A stretch of 64,000 nt of DNA from UBA6107 sp964459385 (GTDB lineage: Bacteria; Chloroflexota; Anaerolineae; Anaerolineales; Anaerolineaceae). Position numbers and translations under genes: made by a program. The notes beneath the pieces were generated by a model. That model was not told the origin of the DNA and searched no databases. It saw nothing but the letters and a program-made list of their open reading frames with translations. Below are positions 17,649 through 26,198 of the stretch, piece by piece. The first letter of the stretch is position 1. The number at the start of each line of letters is the position of its first letter. The stretch spans positions 1-64,000 of the forward strand of contig CAYWLG010000006.1 in the NCBI GenBank assembly GCA_964459385.1. Reading direction: 5' to 3'.

Positions 17649-19424
17649 CTACTGGCCTTTCAAGCTCATGCGTTGGGCGTCGGGAGGAATGTTCATCAGG
17701 ACGACCAACTGCTTAACCGTGTTGCGGAAAACCGGAGCGGCCACCACGGAACCCCAGATCGAACTGGAGGGTTTTTCAAGCCAGACATAAACCAAAAATT
17801 GCGGGTCATCGGTAGGACCCCAGCCAACAAATGAAGCGTTGGTCTGATTGCTCGAATACTGACCGTTGACGGCGATCTCAGCAGTACCGGTCTTGCCGGC
17901 CAGGCTGTAGCCTTCCACCAAAGCGTCAGAAGATTCACTTTCCAAAGATTGCTGCAGCATGTTTGTGATGGTCTTGGCCGTTTCGGCCTTAATGGGCATG
18001 CCCACGAACTGAATGTTGGTGTCGTACTGCTTGCCGTTTTCGATATAGGCTTTCAGTACATGCGGGGCCACCATCTTGCCATCGTTGGCCAGTGCTGAAA
18101 CGGCCATCACCATCTGAATGGGGGTGACGGCAACGCCCTGACCAAAGGAATTGGTGGCCAGATTGACCTCGTACCACATGGGGTCACCGGGTTCGCTGAG
18201 CGGAAAGACTTCTTCGCCAGACAGGTCAATATTGGTGCGGTGCCCGATGTTGAAGGCATCGAGGTAATGATAGAAATTGGTCGGGCCCAACTGCGTCGCC
18301 ACCCAGGAAAGGCAGACATTCAATGAGTGCTGCATGCAGCCGATCATGTCCTGTGCGCCCCAGGCGCCGCGATCCCAGTTGTAAATGGTGACGCCGCCGA
18401 CCTCAATGGCACCGGTATCGGTGAAGGGGGTGTCGGGTTTGACCACGCCTTCGTCAAGGGCGGAGGCCATGGTGAGCACTTTGAAAACAGAACCCGGCTC
18501 GTACACCTGGCTGATGGCCTTGTTGAACGGGGTACCGGAGGTGAAAATCTTGCTGTAATCCCAATATTCGTTGGGGTTCATGCGAGGGGTGCTGGCCATG
18601 GCCAGAATTTCGCCGTTTTTCGGGTTCATCACGATGATGGTGCCGTTCACTGCACCGGTTGATTTGAGTGCATCGTCGAGCACGGTCTCGGTGGAGCGCT
18701 GAATATCACGGTCAATGGTGAGGATGAGACTGGCACCGGCCGGAGCAGTGGGGATCTCTTGCATCTGGTAGGGATCCAAGGGGATCAAGACCTGCTCTTT
18801 GATGCCGGCGAGCAGATCGTTATATTCTTCTTCAACGCCAAAGAACCCACGGCCATTCTCACGATCGAGGTAGGGGTAAAAGCCCAACACGTTGGAGGCC
18901 AGCGTGTTTTCGGGGTAAATGCGCTGCAAATGTGCCGTCCAGGTGAGGCCGTTGAGCGAAGGCTGATTATCTTCGCAATTGGGGTTGGCGGCCGCATATT
19001 GGTTCTGCAGTGCTTCCAACTGGTTGATCTTGTCCGACTCGACAAAATCGGTCAGGGTCACGTAGACCTGTTGACCGGCGATGAATTGGGTGTTGGCCGA
19101 GGTTAGCACGGTCTGGTAGTCGAGACCCAATTGTGAAGCCAGGGTGGAAGCAATGGTTTCGGCATTGCAGACGTTTTTCAACTCAACGCCCACTTCGTAC
19201 ACTTCACGGTTACCGGCCAGCAGGTGACCCCAGCGGTCGTAGATATAGCCGCGTTCCGATTGGATGGTGCGCAACTCGTAGCCGTAATTCTCGGCCCACT
19301 GGTTCAGGTTTTTGGCGTGGGCACTGGTTTGAATGCGCACCATTTGCAGGGCAACGAGACCCACGAAAAGGGTCAGCAAAATGCCCAAAGTTTTCTCGCG
19401 TGTAAGTGTCTTTAAAAAGCTCAT
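17649..19424 (-). CDS. ftsI: FtsI-type penicillin-binding transpeptidase
   Basis: Class B PBP that cross-links septal peptidoglycan. From ATG 19424 it has 591 residues: a short cytoplasmic tail, one membrane helix (about 14-32), the PBP dimerisation domain and the transpeptidase domain. The active-site motifs are SVFK (Ser312, Lys315), SLN (367-369) and KTG (511-513). The start is set by a strong GGAGGCGG site and an ATGA overlap with the FtsL-like gene; a frame extending to 19481 would have no comparable site. No PASTA repeats are visible at the C-terminus. Confidence 0.93.
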   Translation of the reverse strand: MSFLKTLTREKTLGILLTLFVGLVALQMVRIQTSAHAKNLNQWAENYGYELRTIQSERGYIYDRWGHLLAGNREVYEVGVELKNVCNAETIASTLASQLGLDYQTVLTSANTQFIAGQQVYVTLTDFVESDKINQLEALQNQYAAANPNCEDNQPSLNGLTWTAHLQRIYPENTLASNVLGFYPYLDRENGRGFFGVEEEYNDLLAGIKEQVLIPLDPYQMQEIPTAPAGASLILTIDRDIQRSTETVLDDALKSTGAVNGTIIVMNPKNGEILAMASTPRMNPNEYWDYSKIFTSGTPFNKAISQVYEPGSVFKVLTMASALDEGVVKPDTPFTDTGAIEVGGVTIYNWDRGAWGAQDMIGCMQHSLNVCLSWVATQLGPTNFYHYLDAFNIGHRTNIDLSGEEVFPLSEPGDPMWYEVNLATNSFGQGVAVTPIQMVMAVSALANDGKMVAPHVLKAYIENGKQYDTNIQFVGMPIKAETAKTITNMLQQSLESESSDALVEGYSLAGKTGTAEIAVNGQYSSNQTNASFVGWGPTDDPQFLVYVWLEKPSSSIWGSVVAAPVFRNTVKQLVVLMNIPPDAQRMSLKGQ

Positions 19425-19936
19425 GAACCGCCTCCTACTGAACTGCTGAGACGGTTGATTCCCTGGAAGAGCCAATCCCATAACGACTGGCGGTAGATCG
19501 ATTTTATGACAGCGGTCTGCTGTTCGGTGATGCCAGGGGGTGGCGCGAGGATGGCCGTTTGCCTGCCGGTGTAGCCGGGCACTACAGCGTAGACCACGCT
19601 ATCGGGGTCGGCGGCCTCAAAGCCCATGGCCTTGGCCCTTTCTTCCATGACACTGGAGGAGGTGATGAGCGCCAACTGCGCTTTGCTGTCGGCAATGGTG
19701 CGTTCCAGCGTGCGGCGCTGATAATTGAGGTTATAGGCGTTCAAACCGGCTGAGGCGGCCTGTCCTGAGATGGTGAGGTAGACCGATGCGACGAGAAGCA
19801 CGCCGACCAGAACCAGCAAAAACAGGCCTACCATCTGGATCTGTGAGCGCCAGGGAGCCTGTTTGAACGCCTGAGAGAAGTTGATCTTCTGCCAGAACCG
19901 TTCGGGTCTGCGGGAGTGTCTTCGTTGGTCTGTCAT
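19421..19936 (-). CDS. ftsL: FtsL-like bitopic division protein
   Basis: A 171-residue protein with a basic N-terminal tail, one membrane helix (about 36-60) and an extracytoplasmic segment (about 66-110) with the heptad character of FtsL/DivIC proteins (NYQRRTLERTIADSKAQLALI, then ERAKAMGFE). It ends in a Pro-rich and then hydrophobic tail. Sequence similarity in FtsL is always weak; the call rests on topology and on its place between rsmH and the PBP gene. Confidence 0.75.
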   Translation of the reverse strand: MTDQRRHSRRPERFWQKINFSQAFKQAPWRSQIQMVGLFLLVLVGVLLVASVYLTISGQAASAGLNAYNLNYQRRTLERTIADSKAQLALITSSSVMEERAKAMGFEAADPDSVVYAVVPGYTGRQTAILAPPPGITEQQTAVIKSIYRQSLWDWLFQGINRLSSSVGGGS

Positions 19937-19941
19937 TTTCG

Positions 19942-20883
19942 TTAATCTTCAACCACTAATTTTTCTGCGATTCTCAATCGAGCACTGCGTGCCCGCGGAT
20001 TTCTTTGTTTCTCTTCGTCATCTGCTTCGATGGGATGACGGGTGATCTCTTTGATGCTTGCTTTGTGACCGCAGGTGCACACCACTTGTTCTGGCGGGCA
20101 AATGCAGTCGCTGCTTTCTCTGCGAAAATACTGTTTTACGATTCGGTCTTCCAGCGAGTGGAAGGAGATGACCGCCAACCGGCCTTCTGGTGCAAGCGCC
20201 TGAATCGCCTGGGGCAGAAATTCCTGCAGCGAATTCAACTCGCCGTTGACCGCGATGCGCAGCGCTTGAAAGGAGCGCGTAGCGGGGTGGATTTTACCAC
20301 CGCTTTTGCCGACGGCCTTTTCGATGGCGGCTGCCAGTTCCAACGTGGTGGTGAAGGGGCGATTGGCAACCAGGGCACGGGCGATGCGGCGGGAGAGGCG
20401 TTCTTCTCCGTACTGCCAGAGAATGTCGGCCAGGTCTTCTTCTGAAAGGGTGTTGACCAGATCGGCGGCGCTGGTTTGCTGGGACGGGTCGAAACGCATA
20501 TCCAATGGCCCATCTTTCAAAAAGGAGAAACCGCGTTCTGGTGAATCGATTTGCATCGATGAAACACCCAGGTCGATGACGATGCCATCTGCGTGGTCCC
20601 AGCCCAAGCGCTGCATTGACTGAAGAAGAGAGGTGTAGGAGGAGTGGAGGAGAGTGAAACGCCCGTTAAACGAAGACAGGCGCTGGTTTGCCAGTTCCAG
20701 CGCCCGGGGATCGAGATCCAGCCCTAGTAGTTGCCCATCGGGCGAGGATGCATCGAGCAGCCCCCAGGCATGTCCGCCAGCCCCGACCGTCGCGTCGATG
20801 TATCTGCCGGAGTTTTTCGGTCGTAAAGCAGCTATAATAGGATTGTAAAGAACAGAGATATGGGGTTGCGGTTGCAAGTTCAT
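19942..20883 (-). CDS. rsmH: 16S rRNA (cytosine(1402)-N(4))-methyltransferase
   Basis: S-adenosylmethionine-dependent enzyme methylating C1402 of 16S rRNA. The 313 residues include HISVLYNPII at the start, the SAM-binding DATVGAGGHAWGLL, GIVIDLGVSSMQID, the PERGFSF motif and VISFHSLEDRIVK. ATG 20883, with AAGG 8 bases upstream, is preferred over TTG 20889. It is the second gene of the dcw operon. Confidence 0.97.
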   Translation of the reverse strand: MNLQPQPHISVLYNPIIAALRPKNSGRYIDATVGAGGHAWGLLDASSPDGQLLGLDLDPRALELANQRLSSFNGRFTLLHSSYTSLLQSMQRLGWDHADGIVIDLGVSSMQIDSPERGFSFLKDGPLDMRFDPSQQTSAADLVNTLSEEDLADILWQYGEERLSRRIARALVANRPFTTTLELAAAIEKAVGKSGGKIHPATRSFQALRIAVNGELNSLQEFLPQAIQALAPEGRLAVISFHSLEDRIVKQYFRRESSDCICPPEQVVCTCGHKASIKEITRHPIEADDEEKQRNPRARSARLRIAEKLVVED

Positions 20884-20892
20884 CCCCAAACC

Positions 20893-21327
20893 TTAGAATG
20901 AGAGCTTGAGGCCATCGAAAAGTTCTGTAATGGTCTCGACATTATCGAATTTCTGTTGCTTTTCGGCCCAACGTTCGGGCGCCCAAAGGGTAATGTTGGT
21001 ATTGTTGCCGACGACTGTGACGGCTCCCTGCAATTGAGCGAAATCACGCAAAAATTGGGGAATCACGAAGCGTCCGGCAGAGTCGAACTCGATGGGGATG
21101 GCATTGCCGAAGAGGAACTGGTTGAGTGCCATTACCTTGGGATCAAGCGAATTCATGGTGGAAACTTCAGTAGAGATGTTGTTGAAATTGGCGGTCGGCA
21201 TGAGAATGAGATTTTTTTCCAGTCCACGGGTCAGGTATGCGCCATCGGCCAGCAACTCGCGAAAGCGAGACGGGAAGGTGATTCTTCCTTTTTCGTCGAT
21301 GGTGTGTGCAAACTGCCCGGTGAACAT
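20893..21327 (-). CDS. mraZ: Transcriptional regulator MraZ
   Basis: First gene of the dcw operon; MraZ binds DNA repeats upstream of its own gene and regulates the cluster. The 144 residues from ATG 21327 (preceded by AGGAGAAG) begin MFTGQFAHTIDEKGRI and contain the two SpoVT/AbrB-like halves, each with a DxxGR-type motif (DEKGRITFPSRF and DSAGRFVIPQFL). Four matching repeats lie 54 bases upstream. Confidence 0.96.
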   Translation of the reverse strand: MFTGQFAHTIDEKGRITFPSRFRELLADGAYLTRGLEKNLILMPTANFNNISTEVSTMNSLDPKVMALNQFLFGNAIPIEFDSAGRFVIPQFLRDFAQLQGAVTVVGNNTNITLWAPERWAEKQQKFDNVETITELFDGLKLSF

Positions 21328-21380
21328 AAGTTCTACTTCTCCTATATATGCCGAACGCCGGAAAGGCTCCGGCGCTCCAC

Positions 21381-21420
21381 CACTTTCTCCCACTTAGTAC
21401 CACTTTTTACCACTTGTTAC
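21381..21420 (-). promoter_or_regulatory. MraZ operator: four 10-bp direct repeats
   Basis: On the minus strand AAGTG(G) occurs four times with an exact 10-bp period (CACTT on the plus strand at 21381, 21391, 21401 and 21411). Tandem GTGG-type repeats with 10-bp spacing just before mraZ are the known form of MraZ binding sites. The array begins immediately downstream of the -10 box, so bound MraZ would cover the transcription start. Confidence 0.85.
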
Positions 21421-21424
21421 CAAT

Positions 21425-21453
21425 AGTATACTCACTTCCTTTTAACTTTTCAA
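21425..21453 (-). promoter_or_regulatory. Promoter of the dcw operon
   Basis: On the minus strand, -35 TTGAAA (21448-21453) and -10 TATACT (21425-21430) are 17 bp apart. The predicted start near 21418 is inside the MraZ repeats. Confidence 0.85.
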
Positions 21454-21530
21454 GTGCTTTTGGCATATTGGGGGAACTTTTCTTTTACGAGGATTGTCTT
21501 TTAAATGGAATACAAAATACCGGAGGAATC

Positions 21531-22442
21531 ATGAAATTTTCCAAAATCCTGAGCACTGCGGCAGCTTTGATTTTACTGAGCGGGTGCCAGGTGTTTTTCC
21601 CGACAGCCACACCGGTAGACACACCCGCTGTGGCGGAGCAGGTGCAAACCTCCCCGGTCTCTCAGGTGGATGGGCTTTCAATTGACTTGTTCAAGGATTA
21701 CACTTTTTTCTCGCCTTCGTTGGGGGAAGAGGTGCAATTGAGCAATGGCAGCTATGAAGCCGGTAGCGGCGCGACTTATGAATCTTTGCAACTGCTGGAT
21801 CAGGCCGGGTTTGGCGACCTAAATGGAGATGGCACTGCGGATGCTGCGGTGCTGCTGGCCGAAAATAACGGCGGCAGCGGCGTTTTTGTTTATCTGGTGG
21901 CACTGGTGAAACAGGCAGACGGGTATGCCGCGTCGGTTCCCTTTTTGATCGATGACCGCCCCAAGGTCGAGAGCCTGAGCATCGCCAACAATCGTGTCGT
22001 TTTTAGCGGCTCCATCCACGGTCTGGCAGACGCGATGGCCAACCCCACCATGCAGGTGGTGCAGGAATACGAGCTGACCCGTTCGCGGTTGACCCTCACC
22101 AAGCTGGACTCGACCATCAGCAGCGCTGAAAGGTCGATCCAGATCGATGCTCCAGGCGAATATACTGAGGTAGCCAGCCCATTCACCGTCAAAGGCAGCA
22201 TGCCCATTGGCCCCTTCGAGAACACGCTCACCTATCGTTTTTACGATTCAGGCGGCAATCTCTTGATCGAAGCGCCGTTGTCAGTTCAGTCGGATGGTGT
22301 GGGTGGGCCGGCCACTTTTGATGCCCAGATTGAACTGCCCAAGGCCAATTCAGGCACCAGTTTGCTTTTTGTGCTGGCCGAGCAGAGCATGGCAAACGGT
22401 GCCGATCTGTGCTTGAATTCGGTAAATTTGGTCGTCAAATAG
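21531..22442 (+). CDS. Lipoprotein with a C-terminal Gmad2-like domain
   Basis: A 303-residue exported protein from ATG 21531 (CGGAGGAA upstream). Its lipoprotein signal ends in the lipobox LLSGC, with Cys20 or so. The middle contains DLNGDGTADAAVLL, an acidic loop of the FG-GAP or calcium-binding kind. The last 100 residues (IQIDAPGEYTEVASPFTVKG onward) resemble the Ig-like Gmad2 domain of spore-germination and cell-surface proteins. It is divergent from mraZ and monocistronic. Function is unknown; a surface-anchored binding role is an inference. Confidence 0.75.
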   Translation: MKFSKILSTAAALILLSGCQVFFPTATPVDTPAVAEQVQTSPVSQVDGLSIDLFKDYTFFSPSLGEEVQLSNGSYEAGSGATYESLQLLDQAGFGDLNGDGTADAAVLLAENNGGSGVFVYLVALVKQADGYAASVPFLIDDRPKVESLSIANNRVVFSGSIHGLADAMANPTMQVVQEYELTRSRLTLTKLDSTISSAERSIQIDAPGEYTEVASPFTVKGSMPIGPFENTLTYRFYDSGGNLLIEAPLSVQSDGVGGPATFDAQIELPKANSGTSLLFVLAEQSMANGADLCLNSVNLVVK

Positions 22443-22463
22443 GCTATTTTAGTAGTTAAACAA

Positions 22464-22491
22464 CAAGAGGAGGCTGCAAAGCCTCCTCTTG
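22464..22491. terminator. Bidirectional terminator between convergent genes
   Basis: An 11-bp perfect inverted repeat (arms 22464-22474 and 22481-22491, 6-nt loop) lies between the stop codons of the plus-strand lipoprotein gene and the minus-strand membrane protein gene. Confidence 0.8.
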
Positions 22492-22503
22492 CGCTTAAAA
22501 AGG

Positions 22504-24249
22504 TTACTTGTCTGGATTCAAATTCTTGTACACCCGGCCCTCGGGGTCGGCATAGACAAGCTGCCACTGTGAGGTCCATTCACTGGAATCCAGCATGGCA
22601 GGGAAGCCGGACGTGCCGATCCAATTGGTGGCAAAAAAGACGCGGTAATCGGCAGCACGCTGGTGCGTGGTGGAATTGGTGAGGGGGTTGCCATAAACGT
22701 AAAAAGGCAGGCCGTTCTCCACCCAGATCACGGCATGGCTGATGTTCTTGCGCACATAATCATAGGCGCTGAAATAGCCGTCCACGCCAACCGGTTCCTG
22801 ATACTGGTCACGCAGTACCAAATCGTGCCCCTGGACGGGGATCAGGCGCGAAAAATTGCGATAACTGGTGAACAGGCTGAGCAGCGCAAAGACAGCCGCC
22901 AGCGAAGCGTTTAGTGCAAGGCGTACCCTGGGGTTCTTGTTGTTGAGCACCCAAACGAGGAGCGGATCGATAAGCAAGAAGAGCGCGGGTACTTCAAAGG
23001 CAAAGAGGTAAACGCCGAGACGCCAGAATAGGGTGGCTTCGTCCTGCCCGGATGCTCCAAAATAGAGCGTGGCCGGTGAGACCACAAAACTGAGCAGCAA
23101 CAGCAAAAAGGTGAGCGGAATCGAGAAATGGATCTTCTTAAAGAAAAACGCTGCTACGATCAATGCCAGCAGGGTGACGAGGAACAACCCTGAGAGCATG
23201 CCCAGCGAATGGGTGAAGAGCGGATTGGTCAAATTTTGCAGGATGCTGTTTTGCTGCAGGTGAATGGATTCGTCGCTGATGAGGGTTTGCTGCACCAGCA
23301 AATTACGCACCACCCAGAGGACGGCAACGATCTGCAACACCGCGACACCAACCCACATCCAGAGGGCTTTCTTTTGCCAGCCATGCTGCTTAAACTGCCC
23401 AATTTCAAGAACGATCACGACTGCCCAAACGGCACCAAGCAGGATCACGCCATTAGGTTTGATGCAGGCCACCAGCGCGCTGCTGAGCGCCATCCCGGCC
23501 AGGTTTCTTTTCGGGAAATCAGGGGCCATCGGCGAGAAAAAGAGAAAGGCCATCATGGCCGCGGCCAAAAAGAAATCGTTCTTTCCGATGGTGAAGGCGA
23601 GAATTCTGAATATTCCAAAGGGGTTCAAGCCACTTTGCACAATATCATAGCTGGCGACGAGCGCCACGACCAAAAAGAAAGCATATTCAACCGGCATGCG
23701 GCTGTAGCGCAAGACCAACAGGGTGAGACCCAAGGTAAAAAACAAAAGGATAAGCGCGTGCACCAGCCCGATGAGAGTGCCGCCTTGGCTGACGAGCAGC
23801 GAAGCGGCGATGAGCGACTCGAACCCGTACGGATATTCTCCGTAGGGAATGCTTAAATCCCAACTGGAATGAGTGACCACCATCTCGGCGGCCTTGGGGA
23901 AGTGATAGAGGCCGGCATCCCAATTCAGCTCGCTGTTGATGCTCGAGTACGGCCAAAGCAACAGGGGAAGAAACAGCACCACAAGAAAAAGCAGGATGGC
24001 GGCCACAGTAATCATGCGCGCCACCCATTTGCTGCTAACCAATCTATCAGGCCGGGTAAGCACATCGTAAATGAAAGGATAACTTAACTTGATAAGCCCA
24101 TAGGTAAAGGCTGTTGAAAGAACCACAGAAAGAAGGAGAACCGGGATCGGATAATAGAGATTAAGAAATCCGAGAATCTGGGCAGAAAGGATCACCCCGG
24201 CGAGGATCGAGAGGGTTACGATGAACGTATAAGCTGTAAACTTTTTCAT
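22504..24249 (-). CDS. Polytopic membrane protein, glycosyltransferase-family-39-like
   Basis: A 581-residue membrane protein with about eleven or twelve hydrophobic helices and a C-terminal soluble tail of about 90 residues. A long first extracytoplasmic loop with Asp (LNWDAGLYHFPKAAEM) followed by many helices is the plan of GT-C glycosyltransferases that use lipid-linked sugars. I do not recognise a specific subfamily, and the enzyme activity is an inference from topology. It stands alone between two terminator-like regions. Confidence 0.55.
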   Translation of the reverse strand: MKKFTAYTFIVTLSILAGVILSAQILGFLNLYYPIPVLLLSVVLSTAFTYGLIKLSYPFIYDVLTRPDRLVSSKWVARMITVAAILLFLVVLFLPLLLWPYSSINSELNWDAGLYHFPKAAEMVVTHSSWDLSIPYGEYPYGFESLIAASLLVSQGGTLIGLVHALILLFFTLGLTLLVLRYSRMPVEYAFFLVVALVASYDIVQSGLNPFGIFRILAFTIGKNDFFLAAAMMAFLFFSPMAPDFPKRNLAGMALSSALVACIKPNGVILLGAVWAVVIVLEIGQFKQHGWQKKALWMWVGVAVLQIVAVLWVVRNLLVQQTLISDESIHLQQNSILQNLTNPLFTHSLGMLSGLFLVTLLALIVAAFFFKKIHFSIPLTFLLLLLSFVVSPATLYFGASGQDEATLFWRLGVYLFAFEVPALFLLIDPLLVWVLNNKNPRVRLALNASLAAVFALLSLFTSYRNFSRLIPVQGHDLVLRDQYQEPVGVDGYFSAYDYVRKNISHAVIWVENGLPFYVYGNPLTNSTTHQRAADYRVFFATNWIGTSGFPAMLDSSEWTSQWQLVYADPEGRVYKNLNPDK

Positions 24250-24301
24250 GGTTCCACCGGCGACTAGAATTTCATGCAGAAAACACTGGAATTATAACGG
24301 T

Positions 24302-24649
24302 TTATTTATTGGCAAAATCCATGTGAAAGCGATGCAGCATGCGGTGGAACAGGGGGGCAAAGAGCACGCCGGCGATGACCAGAAAAACGATGCCCGCATA
24401 GAGCGAGTAAATCCCGGCAAAGAGCTTGCCCGCATTGGTGTGCAGTGCGTCTACCGGCCCCATGCCGCCCAGCAGCATGGCTGAATTCAAAAAGGAATCG
24501 ATCCAGGAGAGGCCCTCGAAGCCGTGATAGCCCAGCATGCCGATGCCCAGTGAACCGCCGATGATGGCCAGAACGATGAGAAAGTGATTGAACTGGCGCC
24601 GCAGAAAACGTTTGCGAGATAAGAGAGGCTGATCGTGGTGTTCGTACAT
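24302..24649 (-). CDS. Small membrane protein with two helices and a pore-like loop
   Basis: A 115-residue protein with membrane segments at about 22-42 and 74-100. Between them lies a short hydrophobic stretch (SFLNSAMLLGGMGPVDALHT), so the order helix, re-entrant-like loop, helix recalls half of a potassium channel. However, the TVGYG filter is absent (GGMGP in its place). A strong AGGAGGAAG site precedes the start. Function is unknown. Confidence 0.6.
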   Translation of the reverse strand: MYEHHDQPLLSRKRFLRRQFNHFLIVLAIIGGSLGIGMLGYHGFEGLSWIDSFLNSAMLLGGMGPVDALHTNAGKLFAGIYSLYAGIVFLVIAGVLFAPLFHRMLHRFHMDFANK

Positions 24650-24789
24650 ACTTCTTCCTCCTGTTTAAAGCCGGATCCGTCTGTGCTAATTCTATAGCAA
24701 ATAAGGGTAAATAAATAGAAGGAAACAGAGCTGCCATTGGCATAGATCCTGTTTCACTTTAATGATGCTCTAGAATATGGGTTGTGGTC

Positions 24790-25779
24790 TTATTGGGGCA
24801 GGAAGAAATCAACGATCACTTGGGTGGCGTCCAGGTTGCCGGTTTGGGCACCGGCTGAGCGCACCTGCGGACGGCGCGGCGGCCAGGCATGACCGCCGTT
24901 CTGAACGATGTAACTGACCACGCGGATGCCATTTTGGCAGTCAGTGTAAGTCAATTTCTCCACCCAGGTGCCATCGTCCACGAGGGTCGGCAGGGTTTCT
25001 GCGGTTGGCTCTAGCGAGCAGTCATCTGCGGCGGCAAATTTGTTGACCGATTCTGTACGCGAGACCACCACGCCACCCTCACAGCCAAAGCGGACGTTTT
25101 CGCAAACTGTTCCTCCATCAAGTGGAATGAAGGGATCCGCGCCGCCATTAATCGAAAGGAAATCAATCGGTGCGGTCGGATTGCAGCTGGGGTAGATCGG
25201 CTCTGGAATGTTCCCGATTACCGGCGCGATGCCGGCAAAGACGCCGCTTGTTTCGCAGCCAAGCCGGTAGGCCATCATGCCTCCATTCGAGGCACCGGTC
25301 AGGTAAACGCGCTTTTTATCCAAAGGTACCCTGGCGGCGATATCGTCGATCATCGCAGTGATGAATTTGACATCATCAATATTCTGGGCTGACGAGTTTA
25401 ATGTGCCGCGTCCATCGTTCCAGCGCGCCGTCTGGATGCGCCCTGGTTCCTGATATGCGTTCGGATAGGCGGTATAAAACCCGCGTTGGTTGGCATAAGT
25501 ATCGAAACCCAATCCCACCTGCATCTCACGCCCGGTGCCATAAGAGCCGTGCAGCACAATGAGCAAAGGCAAAGGGTCTCCTTGACGCGCTACCGATGGT
25601 ACATGCAGGATGTATTTTCGCTGCAAGCCGTCCACCGTCAGCGTGAGCGCGTGGTTTCCTGCGCCAAGCGCAGTCAGGTTGCTGTTATCGCCGGGCTCGA
25701 CAGCCTGCGTGGAACGCGTCACCGAGCAAGAGGTGAGGAAAAAGATCATTAAAAACATGAAGTGCGCAATTTTATTCAT
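24790..25779 (-). CDS. Secreted PHB-depolymerase/feruloyl-esterase-type lipoprotein
   Basis: An alpha/beta-hydrolase of 329 residues with a lipoprotein signal (FFLTSC, Cys about 18), acting outside the cell on short esters or polyester or plant-ester substrates. The nucleophile motif is GASNGGM (Ser164), the oxyanion region is LPLLIVLHGSYGTGREMQ, and a late NGGHAWP carries the catalytic His. Paired Cys residues in the C-terminal half may form disulfides. The substrate cannot be told from sequence. Confidence 0.8.
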   Translation of the reverse strand: MNKIAHFMFLMIFFLTSCSVTRSTQAVEPGDNSNLTALGAGNHALTLTVDGLQRKYILHVPSVARQGDPLPLLIVLHGSYGTGREMQVGLGFDTYANQRGFYTAYPNAYQEPGRIQTARWNDGRGTLNSSAQNIDDVKFITAMIDDIAARVPLDKKRVYLTGASNGGMMAYRLGCETSGVFAGIAPVIGNIPEPIYPSCNPTAPIDFLSINGGADPFIPLDGGTVCENVRFGCEGGVVVSRTESVNKFAAADDCSLEPTAETLPTLVDDGTWVEKLTYTDCQNGIRVVSYIVQNGGHAWPPRRPQVRSAGAQTGNLDATQVIVDFFLPQ

Positions 25780-25810
25780 CTGTCATTTCCTGAAGTTGCT
25801 TCATCGAAAA

Positions 25811-25847
25811 GAAGACCCGAAAGTCAAAAACTGGCTTCCGGGTCTTC
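25811..25847 (-). terminator. Terminator after the small lipoprotein gene
   Basis: A 13-bp stem with one mismatch (arms 25811-25823 and 25835-25847) lies 15 bases past the stop of the minus-strand gene at 25863 and is followed by TTTTC. Confidence 0.7.
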
Positions 25848-25862
25848 AACTTCGCTGGTGAA

Positions 25863-26189
25863 TTATTTGAAATCGCTGAGGGTGTCGGTGGAATTCAGGT
25901 CGCTGGTCAGCGAATCGAACATGTTGGAAAGGTCATTCAATTCGGTGCTGACGGCAGCCTCGCTGGTGGTGGAGTCACCCGATGTCTGCATCGTTGTGGT
26001 CGGTGCCTGCGTGGATTGGGTCTGAGGTGGCTCGGAAGTGAACTTCAGAATATCGCTGTTCTCAGCCTGGGTGGCAGAGGCTGCTGCCGGGTTGGTGCTC
26101 CCCTGGCGCAGGTTGGGGTGATTGCAGGCAGTCAAAACCAGTACACTTACGGCTACAAGGATGGAAAGGACGAGCAAATGTTTTTTCAT
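25863..26189 (-). CDS. Small lipoprotein of unknown function
   Basis: A 108-residue protein with a clear lipoprotein signal (SVLVLTAC, Cys21). The rest is low-complexity, rich in Ser, Thr, Ala and Gln, ending in an acidic DLSNMFDSLTSDLNSTDTLSDFK. It starts 9 bases after the stop of the 177-residue exported protein and is probably cotranscribed with it. No family is recognised. Confidence 0.65.
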   Translation of the reverse strand: MKKHLLVLSILVAVSVLVLTACNHPNLRQGSTNPAAASATQAENSDILKFTSEPPQTQSTQAPTTTMQTSGDSTTSEAAVSTELNDLSNMFDSLTSDLNSTDTLSDFK

Positions 26190-26198
26190 GAGTTTGAC

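Noticed and set aside
21381..21420. Short regular repeats that could look like a CRISPR fragment
   Set aside because: The period is 10 bp with no spacers; the repeats are MraZ boxes.
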